Origin: Vicia villosa
Lineage: Eukaryota > Streptophyta > Magnoliopsida > Fabales > Fabaceae
Assembly (NCBI RefSeq): GCF_029867415.1
Contig: NW_026704998.1
Location: forward strand, 620,001-684,000
Reading direction: 5' to 3'
Length of the DNA stretch: 64,000 nt
The notes below the pieces were generated by a model. That model saw only the letters and a list, made by a program, of their open reading frames with translations, was not told the DNA's origin and did not search any database. The position numbers were made by a program, and so were the translations under genes. Below are positions 47,465-57,484 of this stretch, piece by piece (within the stretch, counting starts at the first letter, position 1; every line of letters begins with the position of its first letter).

Positions 47465-49048
47465 TCGGCCAAAATACTGGAAGACTCTTCGGTGGAAAAA
47501 CCGCATGCAAATAGCTTTTATTTCGTCCAAGTGCTGATGGCCCAAGTAATATTCCTCCCTGTCATCAATAAGCAATCTTAACACATAAAAATATGCTGTA
47601 ATTACAAATAACACTTCCTTTTCCTATTCAATATTAACCCCCTCCTTTTTTTTCTAGATAAATGTCAGAAAAATACTTAAGCTTAGTTACTCTCAATATT
47701 AACCATATGATTTTTGCCATGTTACAACATAGGTGGAAAGTTTTGCTCAAAGTATGTTTGTAGTGTCAGTATTAAATTTGGTTGCTGTAGAATAACAATT
47801 AGAATATGTTAAGATTGCTGGTAATTAGAAGGAAATATTTTATGGAACAAGTTTATGCAAAATGAGATGTTAAATCTTCTTAGATGTGCAGTGATTTGTT
47901 GGATTTTTTTAGCAGACGATGCTCTTGTTCCTCTTCTATATAGTTTGAGTGTTGTTATGGTAATTTGAATATAGGTTGATGAAGAAGCATTGTTGAAGTA
48001 TACATGAAGGTGGGAGGTGTTGTTGTGCACTGAAGGATAAAGCCTCAGATTATCTATTGTGTTGCTTCAGTAATAGCAACTATTACACTTTTACTCTTGG
48101 TAATAAAACAGAATTAGTGTTTATATACCAATCAAATCTATAGATTTAAGAATTAAAAGTAAGATGAGAGTAAGTAAGAGGTTATTGAAACACAAATGAG
48201 CCTAGGCCCAAATGTAATATTTTGTTAGTTAATTTAAAAAAGTAAATTTTAAAAAATATTAATAAAAATAATTTAAGAAAACGTAAAAAATATTAATAAA
48301 AATAATTTAAGAAAACGTAAAAAAAATTAATAAAAGAAACTAAAAAATTAAATTAAAAAATTTAATAAATTTCACGTGGCTAAAAAAATTAAATTAAAAT
48401 TAAAATAAAAATCCAGCTGGACTGTCAAGTCACTTAAAATTAGAATCTGAGATAATTATGGGCTATAGGGAGAGAATTTAGATATTACGAGGGTTGTTTT
48501 AAAAAAAAACTTTACTAAAGGCTAAAATCTGAATTCGCTAACATTGCATAGGAGTTTATATATTTAACTCTAATTTTTATCAATAAAAAATATTCTTTTT
48601 CTCATTTAAAAAATATATATTTGTGTTTATCATCTCTAATTATTTTAATCAAAGAAAATGTCTATATCAAACAAAATTTAAATAAGGGTGTGTAAGATTA
48701 GCTCAAATGGTGTGTGAGATAGCTCAAATGATAAATATTAGTCAAATTAAAATAGATATAATTGGTTGGGCTATGATTTAATTACTTTCTTTATTTTTAT
48801 ATATTAATGTAAGCAAGTAGTTTATATTCAAAATTTTATAATTTTATTAAAAAAAATAAAACTTAAATAAACCAATTAGTAAATTAGACTCATTATTCAA
48901 TGAATTATAATAATAAAAAGAATAAATAAATAAAAGAGAATTCATCAATTTTGTATGTAAACTCCCTAACAATATATACAATTAGTATTTTGGAAGGATA
49001 ATGGTTCTAGAATTCTTTGAATATTTTTTTGTTCATGAGTTGTTTTTA
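47465..49048. other. AT-rich intergenic region with a small tandem repeat
   Basis: A 34-bp unit is repeated twice at 48251-48284 and 48285-48318 (AAAAAATATTAATAAAAATA start). No gene was recognised in the rest. Confidence 0.5.
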
Positions 49049-49565
49049 TTAGTAAGAGTGTTTTTGGTCTCTATAAATATCTTAAATTTTATTTTTAGTC
49101 CCTATTAAAAATATGACATATTTTAGTTCCTATAAAAATTTTATACATGCAGTTTTAGTCCCTGCTATTATTTACAATTTTGAAAACGGTTTATTTACTC
49201 TTAAAATTTTAAATTTTTGAATAATTTTTTTCATACGTGTTTAGAATATTAAAAAATATTTCTTTATCAAATTATAGAATTTTTTATAATGAGAATAATT
49301 AAATATGAATTTCTTAAATTTCAAAAGATAATGATAAAACAAATCACGACTTAGAAATCAAATTTCGAGTTACTTTTTTTCGAGGAACTTTTTATAACGT
49401 TCTAAACATGTCTGTAAAATAATAATTCAAAAATACACATCGGTTTAACAGTATGGACTAAAACTACGTACATAATAATTTTATGGGGACTAAAATATGT
49501 CATTTTTTAATATGGACTAAAAATAAAATTTAAAATATTTATAGGGACCAAAAATATATTTAATC
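49049..49565. mobile_element. Mutator-like inverted-repeat element, copy 3
   Basis: The left arm has TGTTTTTGGTCTCTATAAAT and the right arm ATTTATAGGGACCAAAAATA; the interior aligns with copy 2. The outermost bases are degraded (TTAGTAAGAG instead of GGTTAAATAT), so the target duplication is not certain. It lies 450 bp upstream of the second SPH gene. Confidence 0.78.
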
Positions 49566-50014
49566 CTTATTTTATTTTATTTTTAAATATAGAGGGCAAA
49601 AGCCAAAAAAAAAAAAAAGATTACAATAAAGTTTTTCTTACAATGAAGTTTTCTAGAATGCCAGAATTTACCAAATGTCTAATGAATATTGGAAATTCCT
49701 CACCAAATATAAGAAAAAAATTTCGGTAGTAGTACCAAATGTCTAATGAATATTGAATTCTATTATTTTAATTGATAAAGTTTGAATTTTTTTGAAAATA
49801 GTTGTAAAATAACCATTAATGCTATTTTAATTTTAATAAATTATTTTTTCCAAAAATTGATAAATAAAATTCAATTAATTTTAAAATACAATTACAATTT
49901 AAAAAGGTGCAGTGAATTATTGGTTATTTTAAAAGTGGAAAAGAAATAGGCTTGACAAATTTATGTTCTATAAATTAATATGATATAATCCTGGTAGGTA
50001 CTGTGCCTTTTGCT

Positions 50015-50446
50015 ATGGCGAATCCAATCTCAATTATTTTAAAATTTTCAATATTGCTAATAATTATACTCGTGGTTAAGGCTAGTGATAACTCTTTCAA
50101 TCCTAAAGTGCATGTTTTTATTCGGAATGATATAACGCCAGATCCAAACCCTTTAAATCTCACTGTTCACTGCAAATCCAAAAATGATGATCTTGGATTT
50201 CACACTCTAGCATTAGGAGAAATTTACACATTTTCATTTAGGCCTAGTTTGTTTCCAATTTTTTCTACTACTTTATTCAATTGTAGTTTTACATGGAAAG
50301 GAAGTCCATATCCTCACTATCTTGATGTGTATGATGAAAATTTAGATGAATGCGTTGTTTGCAGTTGGAAAATAAGTAAAACTGGTGGTTGTAAGCCTTT
50401 GAAAAATAGACCTGATGCTTGTGTAGAATGGAATAGGCGAAACTGA
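50015..50446 (+). CDS. S-protein homologue (plant self-incompatibility S1 family), copy 2
   Basis: Single-exon gene of 143 codons starting MANPISIILKFSILLIIILV, a signal peptide. The domain repeats the family landmarks: VFIRNDI, LTVHCKSKNDDLGFHTL, IYTFSFRP, LFNCSFTWKG, CVVCSWKISKTGGC and ACVEW, with six Cys. It is a close paralogue of the gene at 28041. Homology extends about 250 bp upstream and 200 bp downstream, so a genomic segment was duplicated rather than a retrocopy made. It is intact, and the ATG at 50015 is the only one near the N terminus. Confidence 0.9.
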   Translation: MANPISIILKFSILLIIILVVKASDNSFNPKVHVFIRNDITPDPNPLNLTVHCKSKNDDLGFHTLALGEIYTFSFRPSLFPIFSTTLFNCSFTWKGSPYPHYLDVYDENLDECVVCSWKISKTGGCKPLKNRPDACVEWNRRN

Positions 50447-50939
50447 TGGATGCGAATAGTACATCCAAGATGTAACTTTCCTATGTTTTTTACTAATGAA
50501 ATAATACATGCAGAATCTATTTCTCATATGTAAAGTTCTAATATAAAATTGCAAAGTGTCAAAATCTGTATGAATTATCGAAAAATAAATTATGCGAAAG
50601 AGATGTTTTTTCGGACTTAAACTTTAAATTTTAGTATTAAAACATCGACGATGTTAGCCAGATTTTTGTGTGTCCGTTGTTGGTTTGTTGGAATGTTCAT
50701 CTGATACGGGTAATTTGCCTTGTATTAATATTTGTGTGTGTTTTTTAAGCAAGGCATATATTAATACCCAAATATAAAAGTCGAGAGAATAAATTTAGGA
50801 GAGGAAGATTTTACTACTCAACATAAATTTAGGCTAAATAATACAAAGAAGTTTTGCAAAATTCATAAAATTTACATTTAAAATTAGTAATATTATCTAA
50901 TTGAGACCACTTCCAAACTAATATTTTATATTTCAAACA

Positions 50940-51390
50940 AGATTGAAAACGATACACCCTTCGTTTTTAAACACGATAGTGTTTCTCTATTTTCAAATGC
51001 ACCACATAGCTGTTAACCAAACAATTCCCTCTTTGTCTGCCTTAATCTTCTTATGCTTAAAAAATTGGACCCAACAAAAAGTTTTTTCGAACATTAGCTT
51101 CCAAACGCGCTTCCTAACCAATCCAAACTAAAATTTCTCGCCACTCCAACTTCAAAAACGCACACTGAAGAAATAGATGGTTTGTACATTCGATCTCGGC
51201 ATAACAGAAAACGCATAATAAATCATTAGGAGAAAAAATGATTCCTTATGGTCCATCATTGGTAACCTGCTCAGCAAACATTTCCAACCAAAAATTTTGA
51301 TTTTAAATGGAGTTGAAGCTTTACAAGGAGATTCAAAAACTTTTACTTTGCCGGTTTCGATAATCACTGATTCCTTATGAGCTACCATTA
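50940..51390 (-). pseudogene. LINE C-terminal (zf-RVT) relic
   Basis: Minus-strand frames include STPFKIKIFGWKCLLSRLP (about 51335-51275) and, one frame over, CVFCYAEIECTNHLFLQC (about 51215-51160). This is the CxxC...HLFxxC zinc region at the end of plant LINE reverse transcriptases. The frameshift between them and the lack of RT mark a fragment. Confidence 0.6.
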
Positions 51391-52463
51391 AATTTGACTT
51401 AACACTATATCCTACTATTAAATTTGATTTTCAATGCACACCATCAGCTTCTCTTTTAACCAACCTAATCTAGTATAACAACGTGCACAAAACATGCAAA
51501 CTCAGATAAATTGATTGGTTTGGTATATACATAAAAATATCCTCTTCCATTTATTTGGATATTTTATAATGTTACATATCTCTCTATGGCCTATTTGACT
51601 AAAAAAAATTTAAAAAATTAATATAATTATTGATTAATTTATTATCATTTGGTTTTTATTTTTTTTATTTTTTATTAAACATCATGTCTTATAAAATTAT
51701 GACTCTTATATTTTATTGTTGTCTATGTAGTGATTTAAATTTTATTCCTCCAAATTACAATATTAAGCTCTTACTTCTAAGCTAACACCTTGTAGACTAT
51801 TGAATTATATGTCATATAACAAAATTGTATTTTTGGAAAATACTTACATGGACACAACCATAACACCTGTACTTACACACAACCAATCATATTTTTTTAT
51901 TAATTAAAAATTAAAAATAAAATTGTCTCTCTCCTCTTTTATCTCAACCACCCCCATGATGCCCATTAAAAACGAAATTAAAATTTAAATAAATTTATAT
52001 TCTTTCTGTTTTCATTGTTTGTGCCTAAAAAATTGGATTTAGGTTCGTGTCCATGCAATCTGTATTTTTGGGAAGACTACTGTAATATATAAACTTTTAA
52101 AGACATTAACATCATTTTAAGTCTTTCATTTTTCGGTAATGTTTTTTTGTCAATTAAATACAATAACACAGTGTAAAATGAAGTTTAGAATGAAACTATA
52201 ATAACTCGTACATAAGCTTCTTGATATTTAGCTTTTGTTTTTTACACTCTTTGTAGAAATTTTCCGGGCACATGATTCTTCGTAAACTTTGAATGAAATT
52301 GTCAAGGTTAAAAATAGAGGCCAAGTTTTTTCCCTTCTGACAAAAGTTTTGTGTAAATGTTTAGAATAGTGAATGACATTTTAGGAATTTTGCATTCATC
52401 TAGTTGTGTTAAGTAGATAGTTAATGATGCATGGAGAACAGAATAGGAGAAGGCATAAACAAA
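51391..52463. other. Intergenic region, nothing recognised
   Basis: AT-rich with no supported feature up to the LINE target site at 52464. Confidence 0.4.
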
Positions 52464-52888
52464 CAGTGTATAACAATTGGGTGCCGATAGTGCAGCAGTT
52501 CTTTCAAGTTCATCTAACAGAGTGGATAGAGTTAAACACCGCAGGAATGGGTGTCACACTTTATGGGCTTGGAGAAATCATGAGATGCATGATCAGAGCT
52601 TTCGAAGACCGACTCAGGAAGTAGAGATCATGGATGGTAAAGTGAAAGATTACGGGGATGCCATGAATATGAGAGTTGTTGCAGATAGGGTTAAAGAAAT
52701 CTACTGGTGCCGGCCAAAAGCTGGCTTTGTTAAATTAAATGTGGATGGATCGCATGAGGCTAATGGTAAGTTTGGTTGTGGAGGGATCTTTAGAGCCGAG
52801 AATGATGTTTGGTTGGGAGGCTTTTTGAAGTTTGTTGGCCATTGTAGCGTGGTAGTAGCGGAGTTGTGGGGTATTCTGGAAGGTTTGA

Positions 52889-53177
52889 TGATAGAAGAGT
52901 ATTATATGATTTATATGATTAGTATTGTTATTGATAGCGGTAATAATAGGACTTATGTTATTAGTATGCTATTGGGCTTTTGTGTATTTGGGCTTTTAAT
53001 GTAACATCCATTATGAGAACTATATATGTACTGTCTTAGACACAATTAAGGGTATCAAGAAATCAAATGAAGTTTATTTTTATCCTTTTTGTTTTATTTA
53101 CTCATTTAAGTGTTTTTCCTCTTTCATTTTAGAAACCCTAGCTCTAAGACCTCTTGGTAGAAAAAATCTTCCTATCA
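52889..53177 (+). repeat. 5' LTR of the captured-gene element
   Basis: 289 bp, TG...CA. A TATA-like ACTATATATGT at about 53020 may drive transcription of the interior. It is preceded by TTTGA. Confidence 0.88.
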
Positions 53178-53192
53178 ATTGGTGCTTTCATC

Positions 53193-54998
53193 ATGTATTC
53201 AAACCCTCCTATGGATTCTCCTTATCATTCACCTCCCTTCCCATACCACTCCACCATAAACACCACTCCTACCGCACCCTCCTTTCCATCTTTCGCGTGG
53301 GAAATTTTTTCACCGTATTACACCCATGTTGCATCTTCATCACCAAATTTGTTCTTGAATCATGGCTTTTCACCACATACTCCTTACTCATATCCATGGA
53401 ACACTCCTCTAGTTCCTCCACAACCATATATTTATCATACACCACCTTCAACACTATACCCAACTCATTCACCCATTCCAAATCCAACATATCTAGTGCA
53501 TAAGAAATCATGTCGATTATCTGTTAAGAAAGACAAACAAAAACACAAAAAAAGAAGGTTGAACAAAAAACGAGTTTTTGAACCAAAAACTTCGACGGAA
53601 TTTCTCCAAGATCGTGATTCTGTTTTATTTTCGTGTTTTACCGCGTCGGATGGGTTTTCTCAATGGAATCAGATTAGCGTTTTAAGGGTTTCGAATGATG
53701 ATGACAATGAAACATCACCATCTTTGTCATCTACAAATTTCATTAATGAAGATGAGAAAGTTCCATCTGCTGAAGAGAACTCAAAGGTTAGAAGTACTGG
53801 TTCTGCTTTGATGGGGAAATATGCAGCTGAAATTGAGAGAGAGATATCAGAGGTTTCTTATGCACCTGGAAATGCTGGTAATGAGAATGTTTCTGTAGAA
53901 TCAACACCACAGTATTTAGCAACTTTCCTATCACCATCAACGACATCCTTTTTCAACTCGTATGCGACCGACGCGAAGGTATTGTTGTTTAATGATGTTT
54001 TAGGAAATAATGCATATAAGGTGTTTGATAAAATAACTCTCTATGTTTCTGATGAGCTTGCGTTAGAAGATACTGGTTCCATTGTTTCTTTTGAAGCTGA
54101 GTATGACGAGGAAAAGATTGGAGAAGGACAAGGTCTTCGAATCAGAGGAGAATGTGATGGAAACTATAGTGCAGAATTTCTTGCTACTTGTTGTGATAAC
54201 ATTCTTAAGAAAAGAGGAAGTGAAAAATCGAGTGATGAAGAAATTGAAGAAACTCTTGAAAAGATGGTAAAGCTGCTCGCCTATATTAGCCCACCCGAAC
54301 CTATTTCTGTTGGTGATATTGATGCATCAGTTAAGCCTGTGCCTGCACCAATAAGGCCTGAAACTTCAATGGAACGTAATGCAGATAGCAATGAAAATGG
54401 CATGTGTGATAAAATAATTGTTCCTTGTTTCATGAGAACACTTGCCTCTGATAGAATGAGTGTGGTGGATGATGCCAAACCTACAAATGCTTGCAATATA
54501 CAGCCATCCAAAGCGTCAGTGAAGGAAGAAAGCAAGAGTCATGTTTATAGTCAAGGTGAAAACATCTCAAACATCACTGATTCTTTTAAGCACAGAGAAG
54601 AACTAGAAGAGCTGTATGAAAAATCAAAACTGATTGGGTTTGATGCTGCTGAACCTCAAGCGTCAAAGATTTTATCTGTGCCGCCGCCGAAACCACCTGA
54701 TCAAAGTGTTGCTACAAATCCAATTCGTGCAACCATTGAGGAAAATTTAGAAGAATCACCTAATCTGTGTAGAACACAATCAAAGCAACCCAATTTGTGT
54801 GGAACCAAACTGCCGGTGTTCGCGGAGGAGTCGTATTCAGAGTTGAAGTCTTGTTTCACTTCTCCATCACCATCGAAGACATCCTATTTCAACTCGTATG
54901 AGACTACCGAGAAATTATTGTTGGTTCTGACAGATTCAACAAGATCCAGCATTGTGGTGAATGCGTTAATCCCTAACATCGAGCCATATGACACATGA
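53193..54998 (+). CDS. Proline-rich protein of unknown function inside the LTR element
   Basis: The frame is open from before the left LTR end. The natural starts are ATG 53193 ([12 protein letters not shown]), right after the primer-binding site, or 53214. About 600 residues: a Pro/Tyr/Ser-rich N terminus, a basic patch ([16 protein letters not shown], about residues 110-130), acidic middle regions and Ser-rich segments. A motif occurs twice: [17 protein letters not shown] (about 53950) and [17 protein letters not shown] (about 54877). It matches no retrotransposon protein I know. It stops at TGA 54996-54998, and the same frame resumes as an ankyrin-repeat protein 30 bases on, so the two were probably one protein. 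Confidence 0.6.
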   Translation: MYSNPPMDSPYHSPPFPYHSTINTTPTAPSFPSFAWEIFSPYYTHVASSSPNLFLNHGFSPHTPYSYPWNTPLVPPQPYIYHTPPSTLYPTHSPIPNPTYLVHKKSCRLSVKKDKQKHKKRRLNKKRVFEPKTSTEFLQDRDSVLFSCFTASDGFSQWNQISVLRVSNDDDNETSPSLSSTNFINEDEKVPSAEENSKVRSTGSALMGKYAAEIEREISEVSYAPGNAGNENVSVESTPQYLATFLSPSTTSFFNSYATDAKVLLFNDVLGNNAYKVFDKITLYVSDELALEDTGSIVSFEAEYDEEKIGEGQGLRIRGECDGNYSAEFLATCCDNILKKRGSEKSSDEEIEETLEKMVKLLAYISPPEPISVGDIDASVKPVPAPIRPETSMERNADSNENGMCDKIIVPCFMRTLASDRMSVVDDAKPTNACNIQPSKASVKEESKSHVYSQGENISNITDSFKHREELEELYEKSKLIGFDAAEPQASKILSVPPPKPPDQSVATNPIRATIEENLEESPNLCRTQSKQPNLCGTKLPVFAEESYSELKSCFTSPSPSKTSYFNSYETTEKLLLVLTDSTRSSIVVNALIPNIEPYDT

Positions 54999-55028
54999 CC
55001 ACCGAAAGCTACACTCATAGCCACAACA

Positions 55029-55832
55029 ATGATTCTCACAAGTGGCTCACATTTCATTTATATCGGAGACGAGCACGAATTGTTTTCTGCTGAGAATAAA
55101 AACATGGAGACTCCAATTCACGAGGCTTGCCGACAAGAGAATGTTAATGTTTTAATGTTGCTGCTGAAAGTCAATTCAATGGCTGCTTGCAAGGTTATTC
55201 CTACTGGTAAAAGTGATTTCTTTGTGGCTTGCTTTCATGGTCAAGCTTGTTATCTTGACTTGGTGAATCTATCTAAAACTGTTGGGCTAGAAGTAGCAGG
55301 GTTTGATCAAGTTTGTTTTCATATTGCTGCATCAAGAGGTGACTCAAATGTCGTTAGAGAGTTGTTGAACAAGTGGCCAGATCTTACTCAACTGATCGAC
55401 GAGAATGGGAATTTGACATTCCATCATGCTTGTAATAAAGGACACCGAGAGATTGTATTGTTCATACTCAAACGCGATTCAAATCTTGCTTTACTATACA
55501 ACAACAATGGTTATACACCATTGCATCTTGCAGTGATAAATGGGAAAGTCTCGGTCCTCAACGATTTTGTGTCTTGCAGTTATGATTCATTTCACTGTCT
55601 CACAAGAAAAGAAGAGACATTGTTTCATTTAGCTGTGAGATATAGATGCTATGATGCCTTGGTTTTATTGATGCAAAGTGCTACTGGCATAAATCTATTG
55701 CATTGTCAAGATAGATGGGAGCTGATGAGAAGCTATGGTGATCTTTATGTTTTCTGCTACTGTTTTATTAGTGGAGTTTTTCTCTTCATTGTGTGGGATC
55801 CAGGAAAGATTAATGTAGCAATAACAATTTAG
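55029..55832 (+). pseudogene. Ankyrin-repeat segment, C-terminally truncated
   Basis: 267 codons in the same frame as the upstream proline-rich protein, separated only by the TGA at 54996. About five ankyrin repeats are visible: METPIHEACRQENVNVLMLL, VCFHIAASRGDSNVVRELL, LTFHHACNKGHREIVLFIL, YTPLHLAVINGKVSVLNDF and ETLFHLAVRYRCYDALVLLM. The order and spacing resemble plant ACD6/ITN1-type proteins, but the transmembrane PGG domain that should follow is missing; the frame ends in an unrelated hydrophobic tail. It appears to be a captured and truncated host gene. Whether it is expressed is unknown. Confidence 0.75.
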
Positions 55833-55889
55833 CATCTTAAGTTTTATTTTAGAACCTTGAGGACAAGGTTCAAGTGAACCCCGCGACAA

Positions 55890-56178
55890 TGATAGAAGAG
55901 TATTATATGATTTATATGATTAGTATTGTTATTGATAGGGGTAATAATAGGACTTATGTTATTAGTATGCTATTGGGCTTTTGTGTATTTGAGCTTTTAA
56001 TGTAACATCCATTATGAGAACTATATATGTAGTGTCTTAGACACAATTAAGGGTATCAAGAAATCAAATGAAGTTTATTTTTATCCTTTTTGTTTTATTT
56101 ACTCATTTAAGTGTTTTTCCTCTTTCATTTTAGAAACCCTAGCTCTAAGACTTCTTGGTAGGAAAAATCTTCCTATCA
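55890..56178 (+). repeat. 3' LTR of the captured-gene element
   Basis: 289 bp. It differs from the 5' LTR at about five positions (for example TAGGGG versus TAGCGG, GACTTC versus GACCTC). It is followed by the TTTGA target duplication. Confidence 0.88.
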
Positions 56179-56319
56179 TTTGAAGATGGCTATTGATAGA
56201 GGCTTCAAAAAGGTGGAGGTTAATACAGACTCGAAGATTGCAGTGGACAGCATCTTGAACAGGTTGAAGAAGCGGTTTGTGTTCGACAATCTGGTAGATA
56301 AAATTTGCTTGCTTATTAC

Positions 56320-56847
56320 TAGGGGTGGCAAAACGGGTCGTGGCCCGCCGGGCCGGCCCGCGCCCCGCCTAAAAATGGCGGGTTGGGTTGGGATTTTAGA
56401 CTCGCCGCTCGCCAAAGCCCGCCCCGCCATAGCCCGCCCCGCCAATGCCCGCCGCCCGCCAAAGCCCGCCCCTAATCCAAATTTCCCTCTTTTTTAGTTA
56501 ATTTTAACCATTCCAATTCTTGATGGTTTATTTTATATATTTATTTGTAAATATATGTAATATTTTTTTAAGTAAAATTTGTTAAAAAGTTGCTTTTATA
56601 AAATTGTTTTAAAAAATAAGTGAAAAAATTAATTAAAAGGTAAAAAAAACATATTAATTTATTAAGAAAATAAAAAAAATATATAAATAAAAATAGGCGG
56701 GCAAGCCCGCCGCCCGCTAACCCGCCATCTTGGCGGGGCGGGCATGATTTTTATGCCCATTTCACTTGGCGGGCATGCTCGCCCCGCTCGTTTTTTGGCG
56801 GGCTTAAGGCGGGGCGGGCGGGCGGGCGGCCCGTTTTGCCACCCCTA
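56320..56847. mobile_element. hAT-type element with 8-bp duplication
   Basis: 528 bp. Perfect inverted ends TAGGGGTGGCAAAACGGG and CCCGTTTTGCCACCCCTA. CTTATTAC is duplicated at 56312-56319 and 56848-56855. The arms are GC-rich (GGCGGG/CCCGCC runs) and the core AT-rich. It interrupts the LINE RNase H codons. Confidence 0.93.
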
Positions 56848-57111
56848 CTTATTACAAACTTGGAGGAGGTAAATTTGGTGCATTCTTTTAAAGAAATTAA
56901 TGGGTGTGCTCACTTGCTGGTAGTTGCTAGTAAAGAGTTACAGGGTGGTTTGGTGATTTATTAAGTAGTGCCTCCGTTTTTGGTTTTTGCTTTTGCGAAG
57001 GACCTTAGTGGTTCTTGTTCTTCTAGAGTTGTCCTAGAGTTGTCTCTTTGTAGCCTTTTCCTTTGGGCTTAGGCCCTCCTTAATACCAAAAAAAAACAGT
57101 GTATAACAATT

Positions 57112-57484
57112 AATTTCAATTTTAAAATATTATTAATCCAATAATTTAATTATATAATCTTTAATCTTTATAAATTTATTTATAATTTTAAATTAAAGAT
57201 TAAATTGTTAAACTATTAATTTAATATTTTAAAATTATTCATAATTAGAAGAAAAAATATACAAATTTAATCAAAATTTTATTTAAAGTAAATATATATT
57301 GCTATTTTTCAATTACTTCAACCACTAATTTTACCGAACACTATAAATTCTTATCAACTATCAATTAGTTTATTTTTTGTAATAAAACTAGTCTTTTATT
57401 ATTCAGATGAAGCAATCAATTTACTATTAACAGAAATCCATTGACAAGAGAAAATACTAAACAAAGCTCTGCATAAGGTGAATG
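57112..57484. other. AT-rich spacer downstream of the lin0512 gene
   Basis: Presumably includes the 3' untranslated region of the leftward gene ending at 57485. Nothing else seen. Confidence 0.4.

Larger units (their letters stand above)
52889..56178 (+). mobile_element. Non-autonomous LTR retroelement with captured ankyrin-type gene
   Basis: Two 289-bp LTRs (52889-53177 and 55890-56178) begin TGATAGAAGAG and end CTTCCTATCA, forming a TGATAG/CTATCA inverted repeat; by eye they differ at about five positions. TTTGA is duplicated on both sides (52884-52888 and 56179-56183). ATTGGTGCTTTCATC directly after the left LTR is a likely primer-binding site, tRNA unassigned. Before the right LTR lies AACCTTGAGGACAAGGTT (55852-55869), a pol-3'-end sequence common in plant gypsy elements. 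The 2.7-kb interior shows no gag, protease, RT or integrase; it holds a proline-rich and ankyrin-repeat reading frame. Confidence 0.85.
52479..57096 (+). mobile_element. 5'-truncated LINE with RNase H, split by two later insertions
   Basis: CAGTGTATAACAATT flanks the unit (52464-52478 and 57097-57111), and the right end is an A-tract after CCTTAATACC (57088-57096). Long duplications and a poly(A) end are the LINE signature. The coding remnant is the C-terminal RNase H: FVKLNVDGSHEANGKFGCGG, then VVVAELWGILEGL up to 52886; after the LTR insertion VEVNTDSKIAVDSIL (56216-56260); and after the hAT insertion NLEEVNLVHSFKEINGCAHL (56860-56919). The last catalytic Asp of the usual CADALA motif reads His. 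Removing both insertions restores one continuous domain. Confidence 0.9.

Noticed and set aside
53269..53511. Minus-strand frame opposite the proline-rich protein
   Set aside because: Antisense shadow of low-complexity codons.
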